64,000 bases of DNA from Stromatinia cepivora (taxonomy: Eukaryota; Ascomycota; Leotiomycetes; Helotiales; Sclerotiniaceae): NCBI GenBank assembly GCA_014898415.1, contig RCTD01000016.1:248001-312000 (forward strand). The letters are read 5' to 3'. The notes under the pieces are model-generated. The model saw nothing but the letters and a program-made list of their open reading frames with translations. It was not told where the DNA came from and ran no database searches. The stretch's first letter is position 1. Each line of letters begins with the position of its first letter. The position numbers and the translations under genes are program-made. Of the stretch, positions 49,773 through 62,122 are shown one piece after another.

Positions 49773-51532
49773 CTAAGGATATTTTGCCGGTAATGGGTTG
49801 TTGAACGCGAAGAGATTATCTGGATCCCAGGTCTTCTTAAGTTTTGCCAAACGTGGCAATTTTGCAGCGCCGTATATCTGCTCTAGTGTTTCGTCTCCGT
49901 GTGCATAGTTTACATACACAGATAAATCAGGGTATCCGGAAGTAGCAGCGAAGTCTTTGCGGAGCTCGAGTGCTAGAGCATTCGATGGACCCTCGACGCT
50001 ACTTCCTGCTTTTTGCCATGTGAGTTCTATAAGTCTAGATATTTAAAACAACAAATTAGCCACAGTCTTCTAAATTAAGAGATCTGGAGTTCGGGAGTTA
50101 TCGCTTACAGGTAGGTAATTGTTTCTCTCCACGGATAAGCTGATGTACTATCAGGTATTTCTCTCACTTTCTGAGGCGGAAAGCTCTCGAGGGAAATAGC
50201 AGTACCTCGGCCCTCGGGATACTTTGCGTAGAAATCCGATAGTTTCTTAAAGGCTGATATGTAGGTAGGTGCAGACAGAGTACGGAGACTGGCGCTATAG
50301 ATACTTCTGATACCGTTAGGTTCGCAGATGACCTCATCGAGGCCAAAGCTCGTTGCAGTATTTAAATTTCTCCATGGAACATCGGTGAGATTGGTGAAGG
50401 CTGGCTGGAGATTTAAGATGGGAGCCATTATGCGAAGGGCATCATTTCGGGGACCTGCGTATACCCAATTGGCTAGAATTTCAGACTTTGCTTATGTTAG
50501 ATCTAATTTATGTTTGGGGAATAATTTGGTTTCAAAAACTGACTTGGTTGCTAGTTGCGTTGTAGACAATGTTAGTAATTGCAGCTAAGCCTGCGGGAAA
50601 AGTTCCATTTCCATTGGCCATTGAAGCTAAAGTATTGAAATACGAGACATTTTTGCTGGCGGGAAAAATCATGTCGATGCTGGTAAAGATACCATTATTG
50701 ATAAGTGGTTGAATCCTATAGGTTGCAGAGGTAATAACACCAAAGTTGGCACCGGCTCCACGAATTCCCCAGAATAAGTCTGGGTTGGAAGTTTCAGATA
50801 CGTGTAAAACTTTGCCGGAAGCAGTTACGACCGTTGCAGATATAAGAGCATCAATTAATAAGCCGTAGAGTCCTTGAAGACGACCAATTCCAGCCCCGAC
50901 AGAGACTCCGACCATACCAGGACAGGAGCATGTTCCGGTCTCTGACGAAATGTTAGCTACAGAAATAAAATGAGCATGAGATTTCTCAGTAACTTACGTA
51001 TCTGAAAACCAGCTGCAAACAATGGATCAACCATGTCTTTAAATCGAACTCCACCCCCAATCGTCATAGTTGCTGCTTTTTTGTCGATAGAAACACTTTT
51101 CAGCTGGCTGAGATCAATCGAGAGGCCATTCTGAAGACGTCCTAGCGTTGTGCCATATCCATGACGACCTCCCGTAGCTAGAAATGGAATTTTGAGAGCC
51201 TTTGACGCCTTGATCTAGGGAACTTTAATTTCATCAAGCTTCAGAATTAGATTAGATGAACTTACAGCGTTAACAACATCTATTTCGCTCCCCACGGTAA
51301 CAGAAGCCGAATAAGTTGGTGGATCAAAAATAGTCCATCTTTCAGTTGCATTCTCGAAGCTTGTCTGGCCGGGAAAGGAGAGTATAGCTTGTGAAGACCA
51401 GTTCATGCTTGGCTGGGTGAGAGCAGCTTTCAGGTCAACAGGTCCTGAGGGATAGCCTACCGCGGCGGTAAAGCCACCGCGAGCGAAAAAAAGGCAAGTA
51501 AAACTAAGAAATAAGTAGGTAGGCATCTTCAT
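49773..51532 (-). CDS. secreted FAD-linked oxidoreductase (berberine-bridge-enzyme-like), copy 1
   Basis: Predicted 506-residue protein from exons 51532–51266 (267 nt), 51214–50998 (217), 50941–50544 (398), 50485–50109 (377) and 50034–49773 (262). A signal peptide spans the first ~22 residues (LFLSFTCLFFARGGFTA). The FAD-binding PCMH domain includes TVGSEIDVVNAIKAS, FLATGGRHGYGTTLGRLQNG with the His expected to bind FAD covalently, and TGTCSCPGMVGVSVGAGIGRLQG, where a Cys could give the second bond. WGIRGAGANFGVIT follows, and the BBE C-terminal motif is seen in YVNYAHGDETLEQIYG with a final FNNPLPAKY. These enzymes oxidise alcohols, sugars or polyphenols, or close rings in metabolite pathways. 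It is divergently paired with a paralogue and lies beside a halogenase relic. Substrate unknown. Confidence 0.9.
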
Positions 51533-52704
51533 AATCACTCTTTAAGGCTGAAGTAACTTTTTTTGATGTAATGATCTTCTCATAAGACTTGAAAAGCAGC
51601 TGGGGGCTGGGCTTTTATTTATAATATTGTTTTCCTTGTGGGTTATCCACACCGAGGCCGTGAACCTGACCCGGTGAGTGAGTGAGTACTAGCTGGGTTG
51701 GAGCACCTACGGGTGGGTTGAAGAACCTCGACACCTAACCAATAATCTGTCGAATACCTAAGAGGAATATGATACTGCCTTTTTCTTAGGCTGTGTACCC
51801 TTTGGGGCTTACTAGAATACTATCCTCATGGCTCACCCGAGAAGCTATGCAAAACCTATCTGGGTGCTTGGCACCCAATCGATAGATAATGATACCACTT
51901 GAGTAGGATGAAGAGCTGGAAAAACCACCCATGGGTACCCATTACGCATCCTAGGAATACGAATAAGATTAGTACCGTTGACCGAAAAATCCAATAAAAG
52001 CTCCCATTATACTTGCCACTTGACGAGGTACTTAATAATACATGCATTCCTCAAAGACATCACAATCCTTTCAAAACGGCACAATCTAGGCAGAGTACCT
52101 ATAAAGGCTGCAAAAAGATTGTCAGATTCTGTGCCTTCACTGAACCGCCTGATGACTGAGTGGCATGTCTATAAAATTCTCCCACGTGGAGTAAGATGAA
52201 ACTCAGCCCAAGCCTCCTTGGCACGCGTGTCATAAACGTGGGCGTCCTGTACCTTACAGTTCATCGAAGATCAAAGTAAGATCACTGGGTAAACGGCACG
52301 ATCTCATATTCCTATGATTGGCTCCTTCATAGCTATAGGGTTGTTCTGTATAAAACGGATTGTAGATGCGGTGAGATGGAAGGAGCTGTGGTCACATAGG
52401 TCGTGTAAGGCTGAGGCAATGCTTCTATGCCTGATTCGAGTTCAAATGGCTTTATTTTCCGAGAAAGATTATTCTGACAAGATACGTGAGTCATTTGTGA
52501 GCATCTAATAAGCTGATGGAATCAATATTGTCATGGGTGAACATAGACAAATACTTATTTAAAGAAATTCGATTTATAATGATAAAGTAAACGTCGTAAA
52601 GGTTCGTGTTAATTTGATTTGCCCGGAATTTTATTATAAAGTCTCTTCACCTACCCACCGGTTTAGAAATTCATCACAGATCACCGTTAAACACCTCTGC
52701 AATC
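51533..52704. promoter_or_regulatory. bidirectional promoter between the two BBE-like genes
   Basis: The 1,172 bp between divergent start codons. TATA boxes are visible on both sides: TATAAATA on the minus strand at 51616–51623, about 85 bp before the left gene's ATG, and TATAAA at 52635–52640, about 65 bp before the right gene's ATG. No open frame of coding character is seen. Confidence 0.65.
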
Positions 52705-54467
52705 ATGACTAGATTCTCCAGCTTCGCAACATTTGGTCTTCTACTGTTACAATCTTTAGTAACTGCTTCTCCCCAACCATGCCTCGATGGTCTTTGTTCT
52801 TTTACTCGTAGCAACCTGTCAGCTCAGCAAGTTTCTCATGAGCTAGGCCCGAAACTTTCTGGTAACTCCAGCATTTATGGTCCTGATGATCCTCGTTTTG
52901 CCAACGAGACAGCGAGATATCAAGCATACAAGCCACCCGTTATTAGATTGGTCATTCAGCCTGGATCTGAAGCGGATATTCCAACAATAGTTAGTATAAA
53001 TTAGCTCTTCAGAAATGAGACAAAGAGACAACTGACACCCATATAATAGGTCAAATATGCCAACGCCAATAGCATCCCTTTTCTCACAGTCAACCGTGCT
53101 CATGGCTTGACTGCTACATTGGGAAAATTCTCTGGTCTGCAACTTGACATGGGACTGTTGAGAGACATCAACATTCAACAAGGAGGAAAAACAGCTATAC
53201 TCCAAGGAGGAACCTATGATGGACAAGTCATTGATTATCTTTGGGATAAAGGCTATGTTACCAGTACGTAATTCAAGATCATCCGAGTTTTTTAGTGATC
53301 ATGGAAACTAATCGATATAGCCACTGGAAGTTGTGCCTGTGTTGGTATGCTTGGTCCAGGTCTTGGTGGCGGTCATGGTCGCTATCAAGGATTCTACGGA
53401 ATGATCAGTGACAATCTTGTTAAATTGAACGTGGTTTTAGCAGATGGCTCAGCTATAACTGTCTCCGAAAAATCTCACCCGGATTTGCTCTGGGCTATGA
53501 AGGGTGCCGGTCACAACTTTGGTATTGTCACTAGCTTTGAGATCAAGATTTATCCCCGTCTTGTTGATACATGGTACTTCAAAAACTATGTATGGAAACA
53601 AGACAAGCTCGAGACTTTATTTGGGGAGTTGAACAAACTGCAAAATAATGCTAGTACCGTTAGAGAGTTGGCCGTCAATTATGGCACTTACGGTGTAAAT
53701 GCAAGCATCAGTTCAACTGAGGTAAGCTAACAGAACTCTTCAATTATTTTGAAGTTGAATTCTAACTTTGATTAGGCGGTTATCTGGTGGTCATTTACAT
53801 ATGCTGGGCCCCAAAAAGATGCTCAAAAGTATTTAGATGCTTTCGATAAAATACCAGCAGAATCGATTGAAGATGGGAATGTACCGTATACCGAGATTCC
53901 AGATGCAACAGGAACCGGAATCAATCAACCTCTCTGTGACAAGGGATTCGAACACATTCACACAACCACCTACCTCAACGTATGGAATGTTACCACCCAG
54001 CGACAGGTCTACAATCTCTTCCAAGAAAAGATTACCCAGCAACCTTTACTGATAAACTCAATCGTCATGTTAGAGGACTACTCAACAATTGGCGTGCGAG
54101 CGGTCGATCCAAAAACATCTGCTTTTCCCTGGCGTAACCGCTCTCTCCTCACGTAAGTATCTCCAAAATCCCTTACGATTCTGGGCTAATAAAATGCATC
54201 TGTAGTGTTACTGCTGTGAACTACCCACCCAATTCTTCTCTCGATGCGTTTGCTACTGAGTGGGCAAACCAAAATCTTGATTTGTTTAATAAAGGTTCTG
54301 GGCTTTATCCTGCTACTTATGTTAATTATGCGGCTGGAGATGAGCCCATTGAGCAGATGTATGGAAACGAACCGTGGCGTCTTCAGAGGCTTCGTTCGTT
54401 GAAAGCTCAGTATGATCCTTTAGGACGATTCAACTACTATAACCCTATTACTCCGCCAAAGTATTAG
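52705..54467 (+). CDS. secreted FAD-linked oxidoreductase (berberine-bridge-enzyme-like), copy 2
   Basis: Predicted 512-residue paralogue of the gene at 49773–51532, from exons 52705–52989 (285 nt), 53050–53263 (214), 53321–53721 (401), 53776–54152 (377) and 54206–54467 (262). The last two exons have exactly the same lengths as in the paralogue and all intron phases agree. A signal peptide covers the first ~22 residues (FGLLLLQSLVTASP). FAD-domain marks are LVIQPGSEADIPTIV, VNRAHGLTATLGKF, TGSCACVGMLGPGLGGGHGRYQG and WAMKGAGHNFGIVT; the BBE C-terminus is YVNYAAGDEPIEQMYG with FNYYNPITPPKY. The GGRHGY His context of copy 1 has become NRAHGL, so covalent FAD attachment may differ. Likely extracellular or secretory oxidase, substrate unknown. 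Confidence 0.9.
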
Positions 54468-55057
54468 GTAAAACCAAATGGTGGTGGAATGGGATAGAAA
54501 TCTTTTCTTTGGCTGCTATATTCTGTTTTGCTCGGTGTATTTCTTATTAGATTTTTCAGAAATTGCGGTTAGATAGATCTAGATATATTTAAAAACAAGT
54601 TTTCACGATTATAATAATGTGTTGATTTGAAGACATACGAGTTTAAGTTTGAAATAGAAATCAAACAGTATTTTAACAGCTTAAAATAAAACGAAAGGAA
54701 AAAAAAAAGAATTAATAGAGAAAGCAGACCAGAACCTATACGAATAAAGTTTGAGGTTGTCGTTGCTAGTTAGATTTAGCGCTTCCTGCCGGAGAGATGT
54801 TTGTGGATTAGAATGGCGCAATTGGTGGTGGCTGGCCAATCATTGCCGTAGTTGAGCCGATGCAGAGCTCCTGTAGTGGAAGTGGCTGAGGCTGCGAACA
54901 GCAACTCCCCCACATCTCCAGCAGCAAGTAGAAAAACTTTTGCCGATGCTGATCAAAAAGTATAACACAATAAAAGGGGAGAAAAGTACTAAAACTTGTA
55001 TAGTATTGTCCCTCATATAAACTACTCTAATCCCCACCTTCCATAATCACAAACAAT
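54468..55057. other. convergent intergenic spacer
   Basis: 3' sides of the right BBE gene and the cupin gene. AT-rich with an A-run near 54700–54708. No gene seen. Confidence 0.5.
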
Positions 55058-55765
55058 TTACTTACTAGCTCCCCTCCCGACATATTCCTTTTCCAAATCC
55101 CCTAAAAACCCCTCCATCTTAACCCCTTTAACAAAAACATCCTTACAATCTAAAAGAATCCACATCATTCTCCCCGGGTCTGCCCCCCCGCCAGAAATAT
55201 TCTTCCATTTGTGGGCCGTTGCACGCTGCACACTAACATCTCCCTGTCGCATAATACGTTTCTCGCCCGAATCGAGGATTAATTCAAAGGTACCATCGAC
55301 GACGATACCGTAGTCTATGGAGACGGCGCGGTGTAGGGGTGATTCGACGCCGGGTGCGAAGTCAATCATACGGACTATGGAACCGTTGTGATAGTGAAGG
55401 GGTGGCTACATATCATTCAGAATCAGCCTCTCTCCAAACAGAAGAAAACAAGCGAAGAATAGTTCGAAAATTATCAAATCAAACACAAGTACCTCTTCGG
55501 CAGCAGCCTTCTCAATATCAACGTTATCATTAAGTTCAACCGGCGTCTCCTGTGTCGAATAAATTATATTCGCCACCGCTTCTTGCTCACCCATCACACG
55601 ATGATGACTCCCATGATCGGAAGACAGGAATACGGATTTTCCGTCGTCGTTATGGCCTGTGATGTGCCGGAATATTTGGCGTAAACCGGGTGCTGGGAAG
55701 GAAGACGCGTAACCGGCACTTACGACGGGTTTGGCTGGGGAGGTTTCTTGAGCTTGGTCTGCCAT
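55058..55765 (-). CDS. cupin-domain protein
   Basis: Predicted 206-residue protein from exons 55765–55493 and 55405–55058. Residues ~20–90 form the N-terminal strands (APGLRQIFRHITGHNDDGKSVF), PPLHYHNGSIVRMIDFAPG follows, and a cupin_2 barrel spans about 110–185: ESPLHRAVSIDYGIVVDGTFEL, then GDVSVQRATAHKWKN. In the first cupin motif the usual H-x-H is reduced to a single His, with Asp in place of Glu; the second motif keeps its His, so metal binding may be altered. Related small cupins recur in fungal metabolite clusters, where some act as decarboxylases or cyclases. Its neighbours are oxidoreductases. Fold strong, reaction unknown. Confidence 0.85.
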
Positions 55766-56357
55766 TTGGAAATAGGACTTGCGATTTGGAGATTTATCTG
55801 AGGTTTGAAGGTTGAAGAGGGGAGAATTGGGGTAGAGAGTATGGAGTATAAATATATTTTCGAAAGCTCCCTGCGTTTTAGACTCTTGAGCTTCGGTTTA
55901 TCTTGGTTTGTAAATCATTTTTACTGCTACCTTGATAGGTATAGGTGTCTGATTACAGCTTCTTTCATTATTTAATAATTGTTAATTAGAAAAGAATGGC
56001 AATTTTAATGTTCTTGGCCCTTCATGCCTTAATGTCTAAGGCACATTTACAGTGACAAATGCCAATAGGGGATACACTCGGAACAAGGCCCCTGTCTAGA
56101 CTGCACGTAAGCTGGTCTCTCAAAAGACGCTCTGACTAAGACTGGGTGTAGGTTTAAGCCCCGGAATTGAGAGCGAATTAAAATAAGCGATGGAATAAAA
56201 TCTTGATTAGTAGTCCAAGATTTATCTTCTCAATACGGTATATTTCATTATTTAGTGGTTGTTTATCTTCATATATGGTTTTAGTTTTAATAATATATTT
56301 AAATATATATTTAGCAAATTGTCTTTCCTAATTATACGGATCCACTTCTTCAGCCAC
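55766..56357. other. intergenic
   Basis: Holds the cupin promoter, with an A/T-rich TATATTTATA element on the minus strand near 55850, and the 3' side of the SDR gene. No gene seen. Confidence 0.5.
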
Positions 56358-57346
56358 CTAGATATTAGTACGTAAAGTAGTACCGCCATCCAAGATTAAA
56401 TTACAACCAGTTGCATAGCTCGATCTTGGACTACAAAGAAAGATGACAGCATCTGCAACTTCTTCAGCAATCGCGATTCGTCCCAGAGGCACAGCTGATT
56501 CAATCATTTTGCCAAGTCCAGGAATATCATCCATTGCCTTCCGTATCATAGGTGTATCAACCCAAGATGAACAGACACTATTAACTCGAATCCCATAAGC
56601 TGCATTGTCAAGTGCTAAGAGAGTAATCAGTACAACCACGAGCTTATTAGAAATTATTTGCATCTTACCAGCATTTTTGGTGATGCCAATGACTGCATGC
56701 TTAGATGCGGTGTATTGGATCATCTTGGGCGTAGCCACAAATGATGATGCTGATCCAAGATTCACAATGCTTCCACGAGTGGTCCCTCGGCCAGGAGATA
56801 GGGGATCAACTGGGCATGACTCCTGAGTTTTCATAATCGCCGACATGGTACGTGTCACAATGAATGTCCCTGTCGTATTCACCTTAAGCATATCATTAAA
56901 CTCTTCAATGTCAGCCTCAGCCGTCTCATTCGCAATCTTTACCCCCATCTAAACCAGGCAAATTAAATTAGCTTAATCATCTCCATGCTCTAGATTTGGG
57001 GAATTTGCTTACACCAGCACTATTCACGCAGTAATCAATACGTCCAAATGTGCTGACTGCATGATTCATAGCAGCCTTAACGGAATCCTCAAGCGTAATA
57101 TCCACCACCACACCTTCTGCACGGAATTCAGGATTCGTGGAGAGCGAGTGGCATTCTTTTACAACGGCTTGGGTAGCCTCGAAATTGATATCGGCAAGAG
57201 TGAGACTACGAACTCCGAACTTAGCGAAGGCTATAGCACAACTGCGTCCAATGCCGCTAGCTGGGATGAATTAGCTGGTGAGAATCAAAATAAGAGGCTC
57301 AGGGGTACCAGCCTCCAATCACAAAAGCGCAACCTGTGATATCCAT
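56358..57346 (-). CDS. classical short-chain dehydrogenase/reductase
   Basis: Predicted 272-residue NAD(P)-dependent oxidoreductase from exons 57346–57313, 57260–57013, 56948–56669 and 56614–56358. The cofactor motif GGASGIGRS spans the first junction; NSAG, the catalytic Ser in NLGSASSF, Y-x-x-x-K in YTASKHAV, and SSWVDTPMI after it are all in place. The first donor is unusual. Keeping GGASGIG requires splicing at G|GCTGGT (intron 57261–57312), a GC donor with a weak context, whereas the nearby GT at GCTG|GTACC would give a stop. Splicing may therefore be inefficient, or the gene is starting to decay. The rest has standard GT…AG introns. Substrate unknown. Confidence 0.82.
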
Positions 57347-58592
57347 GTTTGCAGCTGACGTGTGGGAGGGAGTGAAGCGGAGATGATAAGGAAGGCGCCG
57401 AGGAATGAAGTTTTAGTTGGCTAATGAGTCGCAATAAAAACAACCTAGGAGAATAACTGGTTCTTATAGGGTAGGTATTTTGTTCCACGAGATACTAAAC
57501 TAAAGAGACAAGAGATTCTAGAAGAGAATCCGAACTAAGTAAACAATGTGAGGTTACACAAAGTGCTCATCACGAAATATACCCTAAGGCTAATCGGGAC
57601 TGATAGCTTATGAGGTCATGTGATACTGAATAATGATGTAACCGTTACAGCCTTACAGGGTCGTAAGCTGATGACTTGCATAATCTTTGTATTGCGGGGG
57701 TGGGTCAATGTGAAATGATACGAAAACGCCAAGCCCTATATATCATCTACATCTTCTTAAACCAGTTTTAATAGCACTTTCATTATATAAATAACGTTAT
57801 CAAGCCCTAATAATAAATATCACGGTGGTTCATATAATTGAATTTTATTAAACGAGTATAATAATATAATTCATTTATAATTAATAAAATATTACGGTGA
57901 TATATTTTCAATTAATTATATTCGAATATAATTATTAAAACTTTAGATACTATATTATTTAGCATTTCTAATTAAATATATTCAAAATAATAAGAATATT
58001 ATAATTAATAATTGATTCAATTGAAGATTAAAATTTAGATTCTAAAAGTATTATAATTTTAATAATTCAGAGTTAATTTCTAATAATTTAGAGTCTAAAG
58101 AATAGTCTGTAAAATAATATAATACAAGAAAAAGGAAAAAAAAAACTCTGAGTCCTCGATTCTGATAGAGGTAATATTTGAGGAATGTCGGAATATCGAG
58201 CCTTGCTTGATTGGATAAGGGCCTTGGCATTTCCGTGCCATTTCAGACGCTCCCTAATATTCGGCTTATGTGGGATTGTGTTTCGGAGCCGGGCAAGGAG
58301 CACAGCCGGAGTTAATCAGAGCTAAATTCCATTAAACTCCAGACCCCAGAACTAAATTCTCAGCCGCAAAAGCGATGAGAATGGAAAGAATCCATTATCC
58401 CCGTGGCTGAGGGTTACTTAGCTTCCTACCCGTGAGGAAGTCTTATCTGCAAACGATCACTTCATTGTCTTCCTGCAAACCCTTGACAAAATTTACCATC
58501 AACCCGCATAGCTACAGCTACAGCTACTGCATCTTGACTCTTGAGCTTCCTGCACAAACAACCTCAAAATTTTCCACTATCAATCTGCAAAC
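57347..58592. other. intergenic with very AT-rich core
   Basis: Divergent spacer between two SDR genes, so it must contain both promoters. The core (about 57780–58140) is extremely AT-rich, with two related words AATATCACGGTG (~57817) and AATATTACGGTG (~57888). The final ~100 bp are CT-rich, typical of a fungal leader. No gene seen. Confidence 0.5.
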
Positions 58593-59687
58593 ATGAGCCC
58601 CACACAATTCGATATCACGCCTGAGAAAAGAGCATCTCAACGCCAATTCTTGAGACGACAACTCTGGGTCTCGCCACCAGTCGCTACCATCAACGAAGTC
58701 GACCTCACTGGCAAAACTGCTATTGTCACGGGCTCTAATACCGGCATCGGGTTGGAAATAGCTCGCCAGCTTCTAGATGTCGGTGTAAGCAAGCTAATTC
58801 TTGCTGTGCGCACTGCGTCGAAAGGTGAAGCTGCCAAAAAGAATCTCCTGACTGGTCGGCGCGCAGGAAAACAAAGCATCGAAGTATGGAGTTTGGATCT
58901 CTCAAGTTACGACTCAATCATTGCACTTGTCGACCGCACCAAGACTTTGGAACGCCTAGACATCTTCGTTCATAATGCAGGTATTCAGAAGATGGAGATG
59001 GAGATAAACCGTGCTACTGGCCACGAAGAGGTAGTTCAAGTCAACTATCTAGCCACTGCTCTTTTGACGATTCTCTTACTTCCCATTATCCGATCCAAGA
59101 ATACCCCTTTGCAGCCAGGCCGTTTGGTAATTACAGGGTCCGACGCGTCCTCTATGGCTAAATTCAAGGAACAGAATTGTGTTCCTCTTTTGCCTTCTTT
59201 CAATGAACTAAAGAACTTTGACCCCCAAGACCGTTACTTCACCTCCAAATTGCTAGGCCAGTTCTTCCTCGCCGAATTAGCCAAGCGTGTACCGGCATCT
59301 GTCGCTATTGTTAATACCGCCAGCCCAGGTTTATGTCGTGGATCGGAATTGAATAAGGAGGCTGAAGGTACCATGGGTGGATTTATCTTCGGTGTTATTA
59401 AACGTGTTCTTGGTCGATCAACCGAAGCTGGTGCTCGTAACATTACCGATGCTGCTGTCAAACACGGTGTGGATTCTCACGGACAGTACTTAGAAGATGG
59501 AAAGATCCAACCGTATGTCTCAACTACAATTTCTTTTTAACGCTCAGCTAACCATTTTACAAATAGAATGGCACCCATTATCTACAAGCCTCAAGGACAG
59601 AAAATCGCCAGCCAGCTTTGGCAAGAAACAATGGAGGATCTTGCATTTGCACATGTCGCTGATATCGTCAAACAGATGAGTAATTAG
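58593..59687 (+). CDS. short-chain dehydrogenase (retinol-dehydrogenase/WWOX-like group)
   Basis: Predicted 346-residue protein from exons 58593–59512 and 59567–59687. After a ~38-residue N-extension come the cofactor motif TGSNTGIG (about 46–53), LDLSSYDS, NAG in VHNAGIQ, the catalytic Ser region VITGSDASS, and Y-x-x-x-K in RYFTSKLL, then NTASPGLC. The layout matches the large fungal group annotated as retinol dehydrogenase-like, which reduces ketones or oxidises alcohols with NADP(H). Small C-terminal exon ends DIVKQMSN. It sits between another SDR and a monooxygenase. Substrate not inferable. Confidence 0.9.
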
Positions 59688-60280
59688 ATGAATACTCAAA
59701 ATATTCATCAATTACATCTTCATAGTTTAGGGCGTTTGGAAAGGGACAGGTTATACCAAACAGTTTTGCGTAGTTGAGATGAAATGAGATTTATGATGCA
59801 TTTTAGACATGGGAGCGGGAACTCTGTTAATTTGACACCAACGGATAACTTTGTATTCAAGATATTAATTATTCTTTCTCTGTTATTAAAAGTACATTTT
59901 TGCCATCATATGCCGTTATTTTACTTGTCACTATTCTTTTTTACAATATTTAATAGTTGTAGGCTAGTAATAATTACTGTAGGCTTCATATTAGGTATCG
60001 GCGAGCTGATATTAACAGGGGACGTCTACCATACGCATTCGATTCAGTTTCAAATACCTAGTACATTATTCATGCATCACACTAGTAGCACAACTATCAG
60101 CTAATCTTGCGTAGACTAAGGAGTGGGCGATAGGTAAGAGAGCACAATTTGTGGCCTAAATAGACTTGGTGGTTTGCAGTAAGATCTATATAAGCATCTC
60201 CAGTCCCGCAATTGCCTCATATCTCACCATCCCTCACACCTACAAATCCCTAACCTCTTCTTTACGCACCACATTTCTCA
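59688..60280. promoter_or_regulatory. intergenic, promoter of the monooxygenase
   Basis: A TATATAA box at 60187–60193 lies about 90 bp before the ATG at 60281. The rest is AT-rich 3' DNA of the SDR gene; no other gene is seen. Confidence 0.5.
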
Positions 60281-61674
60281 ATGGAAGCCCCAAATTTCCG
60301 AGTCATAATCATTGGTGCCGGTCCAGTAGGCCTGTATCTCGCAAATGCACTCAGCCTAGCCTCAATCCCCTTCATCGTTCTAGAGCAACAATCTTCCATC
60401 ACGAATTTTGGCGGTCAGTTAATCTTTACGTGGCCTCAGACCGTACGACTTTTGGATCAAATTGGGCTTTATGCACAGGTAAAGAAGGTGGGAGTTGAGA
60501 TTAATGAGAAGAAAAGGGTTTTTGGGGGAGATGGACATGTGATGACTAGTACGCGATTTTGGCAGGATATGAAAGACAAGTAAGTTATCTTGATTCTTTA
60601 CAATGACTCAAGATAATTTGACTGATATTTTTTCTTCGAATTAGTCATGCATATCCATTTCTACTTATTCCCCGGGGAAAACTAGTCCAGATTCTCTACT
60701 CAAATCTTCCAGAGAAGGAGAGTCGAGTAAAAGCCAACTCCAAAGTAATCGATATAACCCATCACGCCAACGGGATAGACGTCCATCTCCAAAACGGAGA
60801 AATAGAAAAAGGATCTATCGTAATTGGGGCCGATGGAGTACATTCACAAACGCGTCTCAAAATGCACGAAGCGGCATCTCAATCCGGACTCGATACATCA
60901 ATTGATGAACATTCCATGGTTGCAAATTTCCACGGCATTTTCGGCTCAGCGTCAAATAAGGAATTGCGTCTTCAAGAAGGTGTTGTTTTTGAATCCCGTG
61001 GTGCTGGTGTGGTTATACAAAGTGTTGCTACACCGTCAATTATTTATTATGTGACATTAAAAGCATTAGATTCTCCGAGTACGAAGCGGGTCCGTTATAC
61101 GGCAGAGGAAATGGAGGAATATGCGGAGGAGATAGGTGATGTAGCGTTATGTCCTGGACATAGATTTCGAGATCTTTGGAAATATGCCGATAAGGAACAG
61201 GCAAGGAAATTGAATCAAGAAGAGGGTATTTTGAAGAATTGGTCGTGGGGGAGAATCGTTTTGGTGGGTGATTCGGTGCATAAGACTACGAGTGTTAATG
61301 GACTTGGGTTAACTTGTGGTCTTCATTCTGCTGCTGCTCTGGCTAATGAGATTACGAAACTTTTTGTTGGGGAGAAAGTTGATATTGAGGAGATTGAAGG
61401 TGCATTTAAGAGTTACCAGATTCAGAGGGAGGGTGAGGCAAGACAGATTTGGGCTGATGGGCATAAGGTTATTAGGGATGTTACGAATCAAAGATGGAAC
61501 AGTCGGTTTTGGGATGAGTGGGTTTTGCCTTGGATTGATATTGAGAAGTTTTGGGGTGGGATATTGGTTAGTTGGTTTTTGATTAGACATGGCCAGATTT
61601 TGAGGTTTGTACCTTTCAAGGGAGAGGAGGGGAAGGTAAGTTGGGCTAAGAAGACAATGTTAAAGCTTGATTGA
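60281..61674 (+). CDS. FAD-dependent monooxygenase (PHBH fold, cluster epoxidase-like)
   Basis: Predicted 442-residue enzyme from exons 60281–60579 and 60645–61674. Flavin-binding motifs: GAGPVG in VIIIGAGPVGLYLANAL (about 12–17), VIGADGVHSQTR (DG motif) and GRIVLVGDSVHKTTSVNGLG (GD motif). The GDSVHK form is typical of fungal indole-diterpene and meroterpenoid epoxidases and related hydroxylases rather than of salicylate hydroxylase (GDAAH). The C-terminus has a hydrophobic patch (FWGGILVSWFLIRHG) that may associate with membranes, as in those epoxidases. It would use NAD(P)H and O2 to hydroxylate or epoxidise a metabolite. No terpene cyclase or prenyltransferase is in view. Confidence 0.9.
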
Positions 61675-62093
61675 TAGCTATATAATACATCGCGAGCTTT
61701 TTGTTCAAGATCTATTGGCCATGGCCTGATGCAAAGTCCCAAAATCTGGTTGAAAATATTCACCTGGAAAATTTGGTTCCACGTTTAATTTTGTGAGAAT
61801 AACGTATGTATAATAATTGTTATATTGGACCGTTATATTATGTAAGGTTCTATAATGTACATATCAAGATAGAGGTGGGATCTAGGGTTGTGCTAGTTCA
61901 CTAAGCGAGTTCTGACAAATTTACATATCTCAAAACATTCTCGGAGGTAAACATCCTACGGTGTTATTTCACAAGATTCATCGAATAGATTACTTTGCCT
62001 GTTTTACGTCACAAAGGACTGCATGTTTTTCTCGTGCTCATTTGATTCATGGTCGTATCTCACGTGAGACACAGATCCCTACGCATATTGCTC

Positions 62094-62122
62094 TGACTGC
62101 ATCTCTCCTTGTCAGACATCCC
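62094..62122 (+). repeat. imperfect direct repeat, copy 1
   Basis: Twenty-nine bp beginning TGACTGCATCTCTC and ending GACATCCC; repeated with few changes at 62582–62611. Confidence 0.6.
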
